Origin: Pseudolabrys sp.
GTDB lineage: Bacteria > Pseudomonadota > Alphaproteobacteria > Rhizobiales > Xanthobacteraceae
Direction: 5' to 3'
Length of the DNA: 64,000 bases
Assembly: GCA_030684935.1 (NCBI GenBank)
Contig: JAUXXH010000029.1
Coordinates: 49,776 to 113,775 of the forward strand
Positions 49,401 to 56,998 of the stretch are shown piece after piece (positions within the stretch are counted from its first letter, which is position 1; every line of letters starts with the position of its first letter). The position numbers were made by a program, and so were the translations under genes. The notes under the pieces are model-generated. The model made no database searches. It saw only the letters and a program-made list of their open reading frames with translations, and was not told the DNA's origin.

Positions 49401-49905
49401 GCAGCGCCTCGAGCCGCGAGCCGGCGAGATGGCTCTGCCCGGCGGCGATGGCAGCATCGAGCGGCCCGCCCGGCCCGCCGGTCAGCGCGATGATGCCGTC
49501 GGTCTCGCCCTCCAGCCATTCCAGCTTCAGGCGCGGCGGCTCGTTGGCGGGGCTGTCGAGAAAGGCGCGCGAATTGAGCCGCATCAGGCTGCGGTAGCCT
49601 TCGGGGCGCGCCGCCAGCAGCACGATGCGGGTGCGCTCGTGCTGGTTGGCGAGGCTGGTGCGGGCGCCGAGTTCGGTGTCGCCGAAATCGATCGCCAGCG
49701 CGCAGCCGACGATCGGCTGGATGCCGTAACCGGCGAGCTTTTCGGAAAATTCCAGGCCCCCGAACATGTTGTCGGTGTCGGTGATGGCCAGCGCCGCCTG
49801 CTTGTCCGCCTTCGCCAGTTCGGCCAGCCGGGCGATGGTGATCGCGCCTTCCAGCAGCGAATAGGACGAGTGGACGTGCAGATGCACGAAATCGAGCGCG
49901 GCCAT
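46444..49905 (-). CDS. dnaE: DNA polymerase III alpha subunit (1153 aa)
   Basis: The replicative polymerase. The N-terminal PHP domain reads DFVHLHVHSSYSLLEGA. The C-family palm holds the catalytic aspartates in PDFDIDFCQDRR, with GPGRGSGAGSLVSYAL and the fingers region PYGQVDKL. A tandem HhH (INPRAVNKRVLESLAAAGAFD) and an OB-fold (TKTGNKMGIFGLSDPTGHFE) follow. Length and order match DnaE1. A small SOS-controlled gene lies 153 bases upstream on the same strand. The 1263-codon frame on the opposite strand is a shadow. Confidence 0.98.
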   Translation of the reverse strand: MAALDFVHLHVHSSYSLLEGAITIARLAELAKADKQAALAITDTDNMFGGLEFSEKLAGYGIQPIVGCALAIDFGDTELGARTSLANQHERTRIVLLAARPEGYRSLMRLNSRAFLDSPANEPPRLKLEWLEGETDGIIALTGGPGGPLDAAIAAGQSHLAGSRLEALQRLFGDRLYMELQRHGTAAERISEPLLIDLAYTRNIPLVATNEPYFANAADYEAHDALICIAEGRVVSQSDRRQLTVEHRFKTRAEMVALFADLPEALASTVEIAERCHFRPHTHQPILPRFSLGEGGSVVDEAEELRKRAEAGLAARLASAGVADGFTEAEYHARLAFELNVIAKMKYPGYFLIVADFIQWAKKEGIPVGPGRGSGAGSLVSYALTITDLDPIRFGLLFERFLNPERVSMPDFDIDFCQDRREEVIRYVQERYGRDQVAQIITFGTLQARGVLRDVGRVLQMPYGQVDKLCKLVPQNPAAPVTLAQAIESEPKLQAEADSDPTVKRAFAIARKLEGLTRHASTHAAGIVIGDRALSELVPLYRDPKSDMPVTQFNMKWVEQAGLVKFDFLGLKTLTVLQTAVALLERRGIKIDLTAIPLDDKKTYDLLARAEAVGVFQLESAGMRRALLDMKPDRFEDIIALVALYRPGPMANIPTYCARKHGLEVPEYIHPKLEPILKETFGVIVYQEQVMQAAQILAGYSLGDADLLRRAMGKKIRSEMQKQRSIFVDGCVECGIGKAQADAIFELLERFADYGFNKSHAAAYALVAYQTAYMKANYPVEFLAATMTLDTGNTDKLSEFRAEADRLGIKLDPPSINRSDIAFEVDGNTIIYALAALKGVGRQAVESIIAARQERKFADLADFASRINPRAVNKRVLESLAAAGAFDAFEPNRSRVFAAMDTVLGRAQRAHEGAEIGQSELFGGGGKPEPIALPQVEPWLPSERLRREYDAIGFFLSGHPLDDYAAVLKKLRVQPWIEFARAVKNGATAGKVAATVVSRQERRTKTGNKMGIFGLSDPTGHFEAVIFSEGLAEYRDLLEPGAAVLMVLSAEVQGDEVRARIQSAEPLDAAAANIHKGLRVFLRDGAPLEGVAKRLEPIGQSRPNGNGDGEVSMVLMLGRGAEVEVKLPGRFKVSPQIAGAIKAVPGVVQVEAL

Positions 49906-50058
49906 GGCTGTCCGAAGGTTCCGGGTGATTCTGTGTCGTCACCCAGAGTGCGGATGCGGCTGCCCCGAGTCCACCCGATGTCCACCGCGCCGGCCGCCGC
50001 GACCCGGCCTTTCCCCGCCATCCTCCGGACGGGAAACCGGTTTTCGCGCGCCGCCGGG

Positions 50059-50157
50059 CTAGAGGCTGCCCAGCACCTGCGACCAGATGAAGATCATGCC
50101 GACGAACAGCGACAACGAGGCCAGGGCGGCGGCTTCCTGCAGAACGGCTTTGAACAT
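50059..50157 (-). CDS. sidA: 32-residue single-helix membrane protein, SidA-type SOS-induced division inhibitor candidate
   Basis: The frame from ATG 50157 encodes a short N-terminus (MFKAVLQEAAAL) and one transmembrane helix (about 10-29, ASLSLFVGMIFIWSQVL), then stops. GGGGAGAGAG lies 4-13 bases before the ATG, a strong ribosome binding site that fixes this start rather than the upstream in-frame codons to 50313. Two perfect SOS boxes overlap its promoter. In Caulobacter, SidA is a 29-residue membrane protein induced by LexA loss that blocks division through FtsW, and, as I recall, its gene is also next to dnaE. Size, topology, regulation and place all agree. Sequence homology was not tested. 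Confidence 0.75.
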   Translation of the reverse strand: MFKAVLQEAAALASLSLFVGMIFIWSQVLGSL

Positions 50158-50172
50158 GTGCTCTCTCCCCAA

Positions 50173-50214
50173 GAACGTAGAGAGAACATAGTTCAGGTTT
50201 TGTTCTGGAGTCAA
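50173..50214 (-). promoter_or_regulatory. Promoter with two perfect SOS boxes
   Basis: Leftward -35 TTGACT (50214-50209) and -10 TATGTT (50090-series: 50190-50185), 18-base spacer. SOS box 1 is GAAC-N7-GAAC on the plus strand at 50173-50187, covering part of the -10 and the start region. SOS box 2 is GTTC-N7-GTTC at 50191-50205, filling the spacer. LexA bound at either would exclude polymerase. Confidence 0.88.
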
Positions 50215-50315
50215 GGCCCCTGGGTCATGCTGGATAAGGCAGGCCCACGTAGTGAAATGCGGGCGATTTCTTGGAGCCCTCTTGGCACGTGCTCGGGGGT
50301 GCGAGAGAAACACGC

Positions 50316-51230
50316 ATGGCCATCGATCTCGATTCGTCTGGGTTATGGACGGTTCTCAGCTTCGCTTTTCCAATTGCCGCCGGGGCCGCGATGGTGAGAT
50401 GGCCAAAGGCCGCGATTGCTGGCCTAATTTTTTGGATTTCATTAGCTGTATGTTTTTTGGCTACAGCGCTTTGGTTATCCAAAAACTGGGGGGCCGTGAT
50501 GGACTATTGGGGGCCGAAGACCGTCATCGCAGTGGTGATTATCATAGCAGCCGCAGGGCTATGCTGGCTCATCTACCGCGGCCCAGACAATCCTAAGATT
50601 TCGCAATCTGAGATGGAAGTGATTTCTGCTCCGTTTCGAGCGCAGATTGACGGTCTTAATAAGCAACTGCTGGCGCTCAAACAACCTGCAAGCGATGCCG
50701 CGGTTACCCCGCCTGAGGCGCAGTATACCGAACGTGATGTCCGAGAATTACTGGACGCGCTGACCGAAGCACATGAGCTACTTGAGAAAACGATTGCCCC
50801 GGCCTTTTTTGGGTTGGAATCGGCTGTTTTGAACCATCAAGGCTTCCTCAGGAATGGTGCGAATAATTTCGTACGATCCCTGACAGAATATCGACAGACA
50901 ATCCAAGAGACTGTTTGGCCGCGCGTGAACGATTTCGTTTATACAAAGCATTCCCGCTACAAGGATGAGATGCGTTTTGCATTAGCTCTCGATGAAGAGG
51001 CTGCGAAAGGCGAGGTAACTAGGAAACTCGACACGGCAATTGATGCAGTAAAAAGGCTCCCGCCGGACTCAACCCCAGAAACGGACAAACTTGTCGAACC
51101 TCAGCTCAAGGCAGTGGCGAATGAGATTCAGCCGAATGTGTACTCGTGGCTGGGTAAGGCTCGCAGGCGCATAGAAGATATGACGAAAAGCCTCCGTCAG
51201 ACCGGGACACTAGGACTAGTGAAAGGCTAA
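50316..51230 (+). CDS. Orphan membrane protein with coiled-coil region (304 aa)
   Basis: I do not recognise a family. From ATG 50316 (MAIDLDSSGLW) it has three hydrophobic helices (about 10-30, 33-56 and 67-86). A long hydrophilic part follows, rich in Glu, Lys and Leu (about 95-304), predicted by eye to be mostly helical with coiled-coil potential (AQIDGLNKQLLALKQ, RELLDALTEAHELLEKT). The soluble part probably faces the cytoplasm. Base and codon use are clearly less GC-rich than neighbours (many AAA, TTT, ATT codons), suggesting horizontal acquisition. It separates sidA/dnaE from lolDC and is divergent from the SOS promoter, 110 bases away. Confidence 0.65.
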   Translation: MAIDLDSSGLWTVLSFAFPIAAGAAMVRWPKAAIAGLIFWISLAVCFLATALWLSKNWGAVMDYWGPKTVIAVVIIIAAAGLCWLIYRGPDNPKISQSEMEVISAPFRAQIDGLNKQLLALKQPASDAAVTPPEAQYTERDVRELLDALTEAHELLEKTIAPAFFGLESAVLNHQGFLRNGANNFVRSLTEYRQTIQETVWPRVNDFVYTKHSRYKDEMRFALALDEEAAKGEVTRKLDTAIDAVKRLPPDSTPETDKLVEPQLKAVANEIQPNVYSWLGKARRRIEDMTKSLRQTGTLGLVKG

Positions 51231-51413
51231 GAGGCGCGCCTAGTCCGCCTTTCTCAAGGACATACCATGCATCAATCACGTCAAGGACGTCAGTCATTCA
51301 AAGACGATTGGCGACACCAGTCTCCGTCGCCAGAGTGATCAACATAGCGTGCAGCGCGATGGCGCAAGCAGGAATTCGAGCTTCCAGAAATCCACAGCCA
51401 TAAAGCCGCCGCC

Positions 51414-52145
51414 CTAATCCAGCTCCACCACCTTGCCCTCTTTCAAGGTCACCCGCCGGTCCATCCGCGCCGCCAGCTCCATGTTGTGGGTGGCGATGAT
51501 GGTGGCCAGGCCCGAGGCCCGCACCAGTTGCATCAGCGCGCCGAACACATGGTCGGCGGTGTGGACGTCCAGGTTGCCGGTCGGCTCGTCGGCCAGCAGC
51601 AGCCGCGGCGCATTGGCGACCGCGCGCGCGATCGCCACCCGTTGCTGCTCACCGCCGGACAATTCCGCCGGCCGGTGATGCAGCCGGGCGCTCAGGCCGA
51701 GATAGGCCAGCAGTTCCTCGCCGCGCTTCTTCGCCTCGGACCGCGACAGGCCGCGGATCATCTGCGGCAGCAGCACGTTTTCGATGGCGGTGAATTCCGG
51801 CAGCAGATGGTGCGACTGGTAGATGAAGCCGATCTCGTTGCGGCGGATGCGGGTGCGCTCGTGGTCGGGCAGGATCGCGGTGGCGCGGCCGTCGATATAG
51901 ACCTCGCCGTGATCGGGGTGTTCGAGCAACCCGGAAATGTGCAGCAGCGTCGACTTGCCGGCACCCGACGGCGCCACCAGCGCCACCGACTGCCCGGCCC
52001 AGATCGCCAGTTCGACGCCATTGAGAATATGCAGCGTCGTGTCGCCCTGCGTATAGGTGCGCTCGACCGCCTGCAGGTACAGGACCGGAATTTCCTGCTC
52101 GTCCTGCGCGGGCGCCACGTCCTCGGCGAGGTCGACGTCACTCAT
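51414..52145 (-). CDS. lolD: Lipoprotein-releasing ABC ATPase LolD (243 aa)
   Basis: Energises extraction of outer-membrane lipoproteins from the inner membrane. Walker A is [13 protein letters not shown], the signature [15 protein letters not shown], and Walker [13 protein letters not shown]. The Q-loop region is [12 protein letters not shown], characteristic of LolD. An N-terminal extension of about 20 acidic residues precedes the domain. Its start overlaps the lolC stop by eight bases, so the pair is coupled. Confidence 0.95.
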   Translation of the reverse strand: MSDVDLAEDVAPAQDEQEIPVLYLQAVERTYTQGDTTLHILNGVELAIWAGQSVALVAPSGAGKSTLLHISGLLEHPDHGEVYIDGRATAILPDHERTRIRRNEIGFIYQSHHLLPEFTAIENVLLPQMIRGLSRSEAKKRGEELLAYLGLSARLHHRPAELSGGEQQRVAIARAVANAPRLLLADEPTGNLDVHTADHVFGALMQLVRASGLATIIATHNMELAARMDRRVTLKEGKVVELD

Positions 52146-53406
52146 ACCGCAGCGCCTCCACCGGATCGAGGCGCGCGCCGCGCCAGGACGGATAGAGCGT
52201 CGCCAACAGCGACAGCGTCAGCGCCATCACCACGACCGCGGTGGTTTCGCCGGGATCCATCTCGGCCGGCAGCCGCGACAGGAAATACAGTTCCGGCGAG
52301 AACAGCTCGGTGCTGGTCATCCACGACAGGAACTGGCGGATGCTTTCGATATTAGCGCAGATCAGCACCCCGAGCAGGAATCCGAACAGGGTGCCGACCA
52401 CGCCGATCGCCGCGCCGGTAATCAGGAACACGCGCATGATGGCGCCCTGGGTGGCGCCCATGGTGCGCAATATCGCGATGTCCTTGCCCTTGTCCTTCAC
52501 CAGCATGATCAGGCCGGAGACGATGTTGAGGGCCGCCACCAGGATGATCAGCGTCAGGATCAGGAACATGACGTTGCGTTCGACCTGCAGCGCATTGAAG
52601 AAGGTGGCGTTGCGCTGCCGCCAGTCGATGATGAAGATCGGCCGCTGCGCCGCCTCCTGCACGGCCGCGCGGTACTCGACGACGCGGTCGGGATTGTCGG
52701 TATAGATCTCGATCGCGGTGACGTCGCCGGCACGGTTGAAATAGGCCTGCGCTTCGGGCAGCGGCATGAAGACGAAGGCGGCGTCGTACTCCGACATGCC
52801 GATCTCGAAGACGGCGGCGATCTTGTAGATCTTGATGCGCGGCGTGGTGCCCATCGGCGTCACCGCGCCGCGCGGCGCCACCAGCGTGATGTTGTCGCCG
52901 GATTTCAGCGACAACTGGTCGGCCAGCCGGCGGCCGATGACCACGCCCTGCCCCTCGTCGAAGCCGCCGAGCGAGCCCTGCTTGATATTGTTGATGATCG
53001 ACGGCAGGCCTTCGAGGTCCTTGAGCCGGATGCCGCGCACCAGCACGCCGCCGGCATTGAACGGCGACGACGCCAGCGCCTGGCCTTCGACGATCGGCGC
53101 GGCCAGCTTGATGCCGCGCACCGCGGCAAGGCGCGAAGCCACCTCGTTCCAGTCCGTCAGCGGCTTTTCCAGCGGCTGAATCAGCAGATGGCCGTTGAGG
53201 CCGAGAATCTTGTCGAGCAGTTCCTTGCGGAAGCCGTTCATCACCGCCATGACGATGATCAGCGTGGCAACGCCGAGCATGATGCCGAGGAAGGAGAACC
53301 CGGCAATGACCGAGATGAATCCTTCCTTGCGCCGCGCCCGCAGGTAGCGCAGCGACAACATCCACTCGAACGGCGAAAAGGGCCGCGTCCCGTTTGGCTC
53401 AGACAT
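52138..53406 (-). CDS. lolC: Lipoprotein-releasing ABC permease LolC/E type (422 aa)
   Basis: Four-helix FtsX-family permease with a large periplasmic domain. The N-terminus [47 protein letters not shown] (split: [18 protein letters not shown] and [18 protein letters not shown]) is the LolC/E signature. The C-terminal helices include [21 protein letters not shown] and end [15 protein letters not shown]. One permease gene with one ATPase suggests a homodimeric LolC/E (sometimes called LolF), as in many alphaproteobacteria. It delivers cargo to LolA, not encoded here. Confidence 0.95.
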   Translation of the reverse strand: MSEPNGTRPFSPFEWMLSLRYLRARRKEGFISVIAGFSFLGIMLGVATLIIVMAVMNGFRKELLDKILGLNGHLLIQPLEKPLTDWNEVASRLAAVRGIKLAAPIVEGQALASSPFNAGGVLVRGIRLKDLEGLPSIINNIKQGSLGGFDEGQGVVIGRRLADQLSLKSGDNITLVAPRGAVTPMGTTPRIKIYKIAAVFEIGMSEYDAAFVFMPLPEAQAYFNRAGDVTAIEIYTDNPDRVVEYRAAVQEAAQRPIFIIDWRQRNATFFNALQVERNVMFLILTLIILVAALNIVSGLIMLVKDKGKDIAILRTMGATQGAIMRVFLITGAAIGVVGTLFGFLLGVLICANIESIRQFLSWMTSTELFSPELYFLSRLPAEMDPGETTAVVVMALTLSLLATLYPSWRGARLDPVEALRYE

Positions 53407-53542
53407 TGATAGCTATATTCCCGGGTTCCCAAGTCTCACACGATTCGGGCGGTTTCGTGCCCTGTATGCCGCGAAAGCCCTTGGAAGCACACAGGAAATG
53501 TTGGCTTGTCCCGTCCGCCGGGCGATGCACCGCCGGTCGACT

Positions 53543-54511
53543 CTAGCCTTGTATCGCGGCGTTGGCGATCAAGGCGACATTCGCCGCGACATAGACCAGG
53601 GCGCAGGCGATGAGGTTGCGCAGATCGTACCCGCGCACCACGTCGCGGTCGGCGGCGTGCAGCCGGCGGTCGGCGGCAATCGTCAGCACCGTGACCGTCA
53701 GGATCAGGACCAAGGTGACGATGTGAATCAGATCGATCAGCGTCAACCCGTCGTCGCTGCCGAGTTCGGTGCTGGCGACCCGCATGTTGATCACGGTGGC
53801 GAACAGCGATCCGGCGAGGAAACTGATGCGCGAGCCGAAGGCGCTCGGCGAGTCGAGCAGAAACAGGAAACTGAGCAGCGCCAGCGTGGCCGCAACATAG
53901 ACCACCGAGGCCAACTTGAGAAAGCTGGTGTAGCCGTCGCGCGACAGCGTGATCTCCGCCTTGAGCTGCGCGTACTCCGCCGAGGCATCGACCGGCAGCG
54001 ACGGATCGCCAAAGGTGGTGTCGTAGCGCCGTTCGGTCTGCACTAGGCGGAAGCCATTGACGCGCCATCCGGGCAGCTCGATCTGACGATCGACGCCTGA
54101 TTTGGCCTGGTCGGCCTCGTATTGCAGCGCGCGGACATCGTCGATGCCCTCTTCCATCACCACCGCGATGACGTGCCGGTCGAACGGGAAATTCCGCACG
54201 TCCCAGTCGTGGCGGAACGTGCCGCTCACCTTGCGCGACGACCAGAACTGGCCCTCGCGCGGCAGCACGGCGTCGAGGGTTGCGGTGGAGGTGATGGCGT
54301 TGACGAACTCCATCGACTTCAGCGGTTGGCGTTGTTCGGTGGCGCAGAGGCTCCACAGCCAGAAATTGGCCTCGAAGGCTTTGCGCTGGACGTTGAATTC
54401 ATTGAGGCCGACGACATAGACGCCGATCCGGCAGCGCTCGGGTTCGGTGGGCTGCGCCGCGGCCGGCGTAACGGCGGACAGGCAAAGCAGGCCGAGCAAT
54501 GCGGAGCGCAT
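53543..54511 (-). CDS. Prokaryotic pentameric ligand-gated ion channel homologue (322 aa)
   Basis: A signal peptide (1-20, MRSALLGLLCLSAVTPAAA) leads to a beta-rich extracellular domain (21 to about 195). This contains the Cys-loop-equivalent motif FPFD at 108-111 without the flanking cysteines, as in bacterial GLIC/ELIC, and the ELPGWRVNGF segment before the last strands. Four helices follow with the right spacing: M1 about 197-219, pore-lining M2 about 225-246 (RISFLAGSLFATVINMRVAS), M3 about 256-280 and M4 about 298-320. It should form a periplasmic-facing pentameric channel. Ligand and ion are unknown. The start at 54511 is chosen because it begins the signal peptide. Stands alone next to lolDC. 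Confidence 0.82.
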   Translation of the reverse strand: MRSALLGLLCLSAVTPAAAQPTEPERCRIGVYVVGLNEFNVQRKAFEANFWLWSLCATEQRQPLKSMEFVNAITSTATLDAVLPREGQFWSSRKVSGTFRHDWDVRNFPFDRHVIAVVMEEGIDDVRALQYEADQAKSGVDRQIELPGWRVNGFRLVQTERRYDTTFGDPSLPVDASAEYAQLKAEITLSRDGYTSFLKLASVVYVAATLALLSFLFLLDSPSAFGSRISFLAGSLFATVINMRVASTELGSDDGLTLIDLIHIVTLVLILTVTVLTIAADRRLHAADRDVVRGYDLRNLIACALVYVAANVALIANAAIQG

Positions 54512-54662
54512 GGACCTGCAAAATGACTGCAACGAACGGCCTACCCTTGCCAACGGATGCAACGCAGCGATCGTGTCTCGTCGAACGGAGGAGATGACTT
54601 ACACACGATTCGGTTGAAGCCGGGCGGTATGAGCGCAAAGCGACTGGAACTTCACAGGAATC

Positions 54663-55937
54663 TCAGGCCGTTGGAACTTGATCGCAGGCCGCCGCGCGGG
54701 CGAGCAGAAATTCCTTCTCGCGCAGATTGCGGCTCAGCGCCGCCGCGGCCTCGAACTGTCGTCTCGCTTCTGCCGGCCGCCCCGCGCGCAGCAGGCAGTC
54801 GCCTTTGGCCGCCGGCAGCGGTGCGTAGTTTCGCAAGACGTTGGCCTGCTCGATCTCGGCGATCAGCGCGAGCCCGGCGTGCGGGCCGAACGCCATGCTG
54901 TGGGCGATGGCGCGGTTGAGATCGACCACCGGCGACGGCATGACGGTGCGCAAGGCATCATAGAGCGACGCGATCTTTCCCCAGTCGGTCTCCGCCGCCG
55001 TGCGGGCGCGGGCGTGACACGCGGCCAGCGCCGCCTGCAGCGCATAGGGCCCGCTTTGACCGCCGAGCGCCGTCGCGCGATTCAGGGCAGTGAAGCCCCG
55101 GCGGATGAGCAACTGATCCCACTGCGCGCGGTTCTGCTCGGGCAGCGGGATGGACGAACCGTCCGGTCCGACGCGCGCCTTGAGCCGCGACGCCTGGATT
55201 TCCATCAGCGCCAGCAGGCCGAACACTTCCGGATCGTCGGGCGCGACGCCGGCGAGGATGCGGCCGAGGCGTTGCGCCTCGGCGCACAGATCGGCGCGGA
55301 TCAGGTCGTCGCCGGCAGTCGCCGCATAGCCCTCGTTGAAGATCAGATAGATCACCTCCAGCACCGAGGCCAATCGCGGCGCCCGCTCTGCGCCATGCGG
55401 CACCTCGTAGGACAGCCCGGACTCGCGCAAGGCCGCCTTGGCCCGCACGATGCGCTGCGCGATCGTCGGCTCAGTGGACAGAAATGCGCGGGCGATTTCG
55501 TCGGTGGTGAGGCCGCCGATCAGGCGCAGCGTCAGCGCCGCGCGCGCTTCAGGCGACAGTACGGGATGGCAGGCGGTGAAGATGAGGCTCAGCAGCTCGT
55601 CACCCACATCGTCATCCAGGTGGGCCTCGATGGCCTCGGCGGCGCTGTCGGCGTCCTGGTCCAGGTCGCGGCCGAGTTCGGCGTGTTTGCGCGCCGCCAT
55701 TTTCTCGTGCCGCATCCCGTCAATGGCGCGCCGCTTCGCCGCCGCCATCAGCCAGGCGCCCGGTTTGTCGGGGACACCGCTCTTCGGCCATTCGGCCAGC
55801 GCGGTCACCAGCGCATCCTGCGCCAGCTCTTCGGCCAGCCCGACGTCGCGCACCATTCGCGTCAGGCCGGCGATCAGCCGGGCCTGCTCGATGCGAAAGA
55901 CGGTTTCGATCGTCCTATGGGTGTCGGCGTCCGCCAC
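54663..55937 (-). CDS. ECF42-type RNA polymerase sigma factor (424 aa)
   Basis: Sigma-70 region 2 is at about 12-80 (RMVRDVGLAEELAQDALVTALAEWP..PGAWLMAAAKRRAIDGMR). Region 4 is at about 130-185 (RAALTLRLIGGLTTDEIARAFLSTEPTIAQRI). A long C-terminal helical extension with TPR-like repeats follows (DDPEVFGLLALMEIQASRLKAR, RRGFTALNRATALGGQSGPYALQAALAACHA). This architecture, next to YCII/DGPF proteins and without an anti-sigma gene, defines ECF group 42. The start codon is GTG 55937. The C-terminal extension is thought to control activity in this group. The likely targets are the two YCII genes just upstream. Confidence 0.92.
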   Translation of the reverse strand: MADADTHRTIETVFRIEQARLIAGLTRMVRDVGLAEELAQDALVTALAEWPKSGVPDKPGAWLMAAAKRRAIDGMRHEKMAARKHAELGRDLDQDADSAAEAIEAHLDDDVGDELLSLIFTACHPVLSPEARAALTLRLIGGLTTDEIARAFLSTEPTIAQRIVRAKAALRESGLSYEVPHGAERAPRLASVLEVIYLIFNEGYAATAGDDLIRADLCAEAQRLGRILAGVAPDDPEVFGLLALMEIQASRLKARVGPDGSSIPLPEQNRAQWDQLLIRRGFTALNRATALGGQSGPYALQAALAACHARARTAAETDWGKIASLYDALRTVMPSPVVDLNRAIAHSMAFGPHAGLALIAEIEQANVLRNYAPLPAAKGDCLLRAGRPAEARRQFEAAAALSRNLREKEFLLARAAACDQVPTA

Positions 55938-55986
55938 GCACCCCGCTTAAAAAGAAGCGGGGCGCGAGGCAAGCGGCCGGGACGGC

Positions 55987-56409
55987 CTAGCGATCCTTGA
56001 GCTGGTCGCGCAGACGTTCGTCGCGCTCGCGGATTTCCGGTGTCACCACGTCGCCGAAGTCGCTCATTTCGTAGAACGGCCGGATCTCGATTTCGCTCGG
56101 GCCGAACATCGGGTTCGGGCAGCGCTTCACCCATTCGACCGCCTCGGCCATGTCCTTGACCTCCCAGATCCAGTAGCCGGCCACCAGTTCGCGGGTTTCG
56201 GCAAAGGGTCCGTCGATGACGGTGCGCTTGGGGCCGTCGAAGGCCACGCGCTTGCCCTGGGACGATGGCTTGAGGCCGTCGCCCCCCAGAATAACGCCGG
56301 CCTTGACCAGCTCTTCGTTGAATTTGCCCATCGCCTCGAACAGTTCGGCCGTCGGCATCCTGCCGGCTTCGGAATCCTCGGTCGCCTTGACCAGAACCAT
56401 GACACGCAT
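55987..56409 (-). CDS. YCII-related (DGPF) protein, first copy (140 aa)
   Basis: A ferredoxin-like dimeric YCII fold with the DGPF motif in RTVIDGPFAETRELVAGYWIW and the conserved RCPNPM. The molecular function is unknown; such proteins are the conserved partners of ECF42 sigma factors. A 20-residue charged tail (TPEIRERDERLRDQLKDR) distinguishes it from the second copy. ATG 56409 gives MRVMVLVKATEDSEAG; upstream in-frame residues are not conserved. It lies 49 bases from the sigma-factor start, on the same strand. Confidence 0.9.
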   Translation of the reverse strand: MRVMVLVKATEDSEAGRMPTAELFEAMGKFNEELVKAGVILGGDGLKPSSQGKRVAFDGPKRTVIDGPFAETRELVAGYWIWEVKDMAEAVEWVKRCPNPMFGPSEIEIRPFYEMSDFGDVVTPEIRERDERLRDQLKDR

Positions 56410-56575
56410 TGTCGTTCTCCTCGGTTGCGGAGGCCGGTTTTCGGCCTCCCTGACACCACGACGAACGGGCGTCGCCAGGATCGACAGGCCGGCGAAGATT
56501 TTTAATTCTTTTTGATTTCTGCGGCCGGGTCCAGACACTTGGCCGGAACCATGATCGGGTCAGAACGGGCTTGCG

Positions 56576-56938
56576 CTAGGCAAAGTCCGCCATTTCGTAA
56601 AACGGACGGATCTCGATGTCGCTCGGCCCCGGCATCGGATTGGGGCAGCGCTTCACCCAGTCGACCGCCTCGGCCATGTCCTTGACGTTCCAGATCCAGT
56701 AGCCGGCGACCAGTTCGCGGGTCTCGGCAAAGGGACCGTCGATGACCGTGCGCTTGGTCCCGTCAAAGGCGACCCGCTTGCCAAACGACGACGGCTTGAG
56801 CCCGGCCGCCGTGACGAGGATGCCGGCCGCTTCGAGCTGGTCGTTGAACCGGCCCATGGCTTCCATTTCCGCAGCAGTGTTTGCCGACAATCCCGCTTCC
56901 GAGTCCGCCGTCGCCTTGACCAGAACCATCACGCGCAT
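56576..56938 (-). CDS. YCII-related (DGPF) protein, second copy (120 aa)
   Basis: A close paralogue of the preceding YCII protein: same MRVMVLVKAT start, same KRTVIDGPFAETRELVAGYW block and RCPNPMPGP. They differ mainly at about 17-45 and in lacking the charged tail. The pair is a tandem duplication. Transcription would run from this gene through the first copy to the sigma factor. The start is ATG 56938. Confidence 0.9.
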   Translation of the reverse strand: MRVMVLVKATADSEAGLSANTAAEMEAMGRFNDQLEAAGILVTAAGLKPSSFGKRVAFDGTKRTVIDGPFAETRELVAGYWIWNVKDMAEAVDWVKRCPNPMPGPSDIEIRPFYEMADFA

Positions 56939-56998
56939 CGTCCCTCTCCCCCGTTGCAAACCGGCTTTCGCCCTGTTCCCGGAACCGGCAGGAGAAGC

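Noticed and set aside
46606..50397. A 1263-codon open frame on the plus strand opposite dnaE
   Set aside because: High-GC antisense shadow; the minus strand has full DnaE motifs and the plus frame shows no domain, only Arg/Gly/Ala/His-rich composition.
51305..51345. TGGCGAC..GTCGCCA inverted repeat after the orphan membrane gene as an attachment site
   Set aside because: Only seven paired bases, no direct repeat partner and no integrase nearby.
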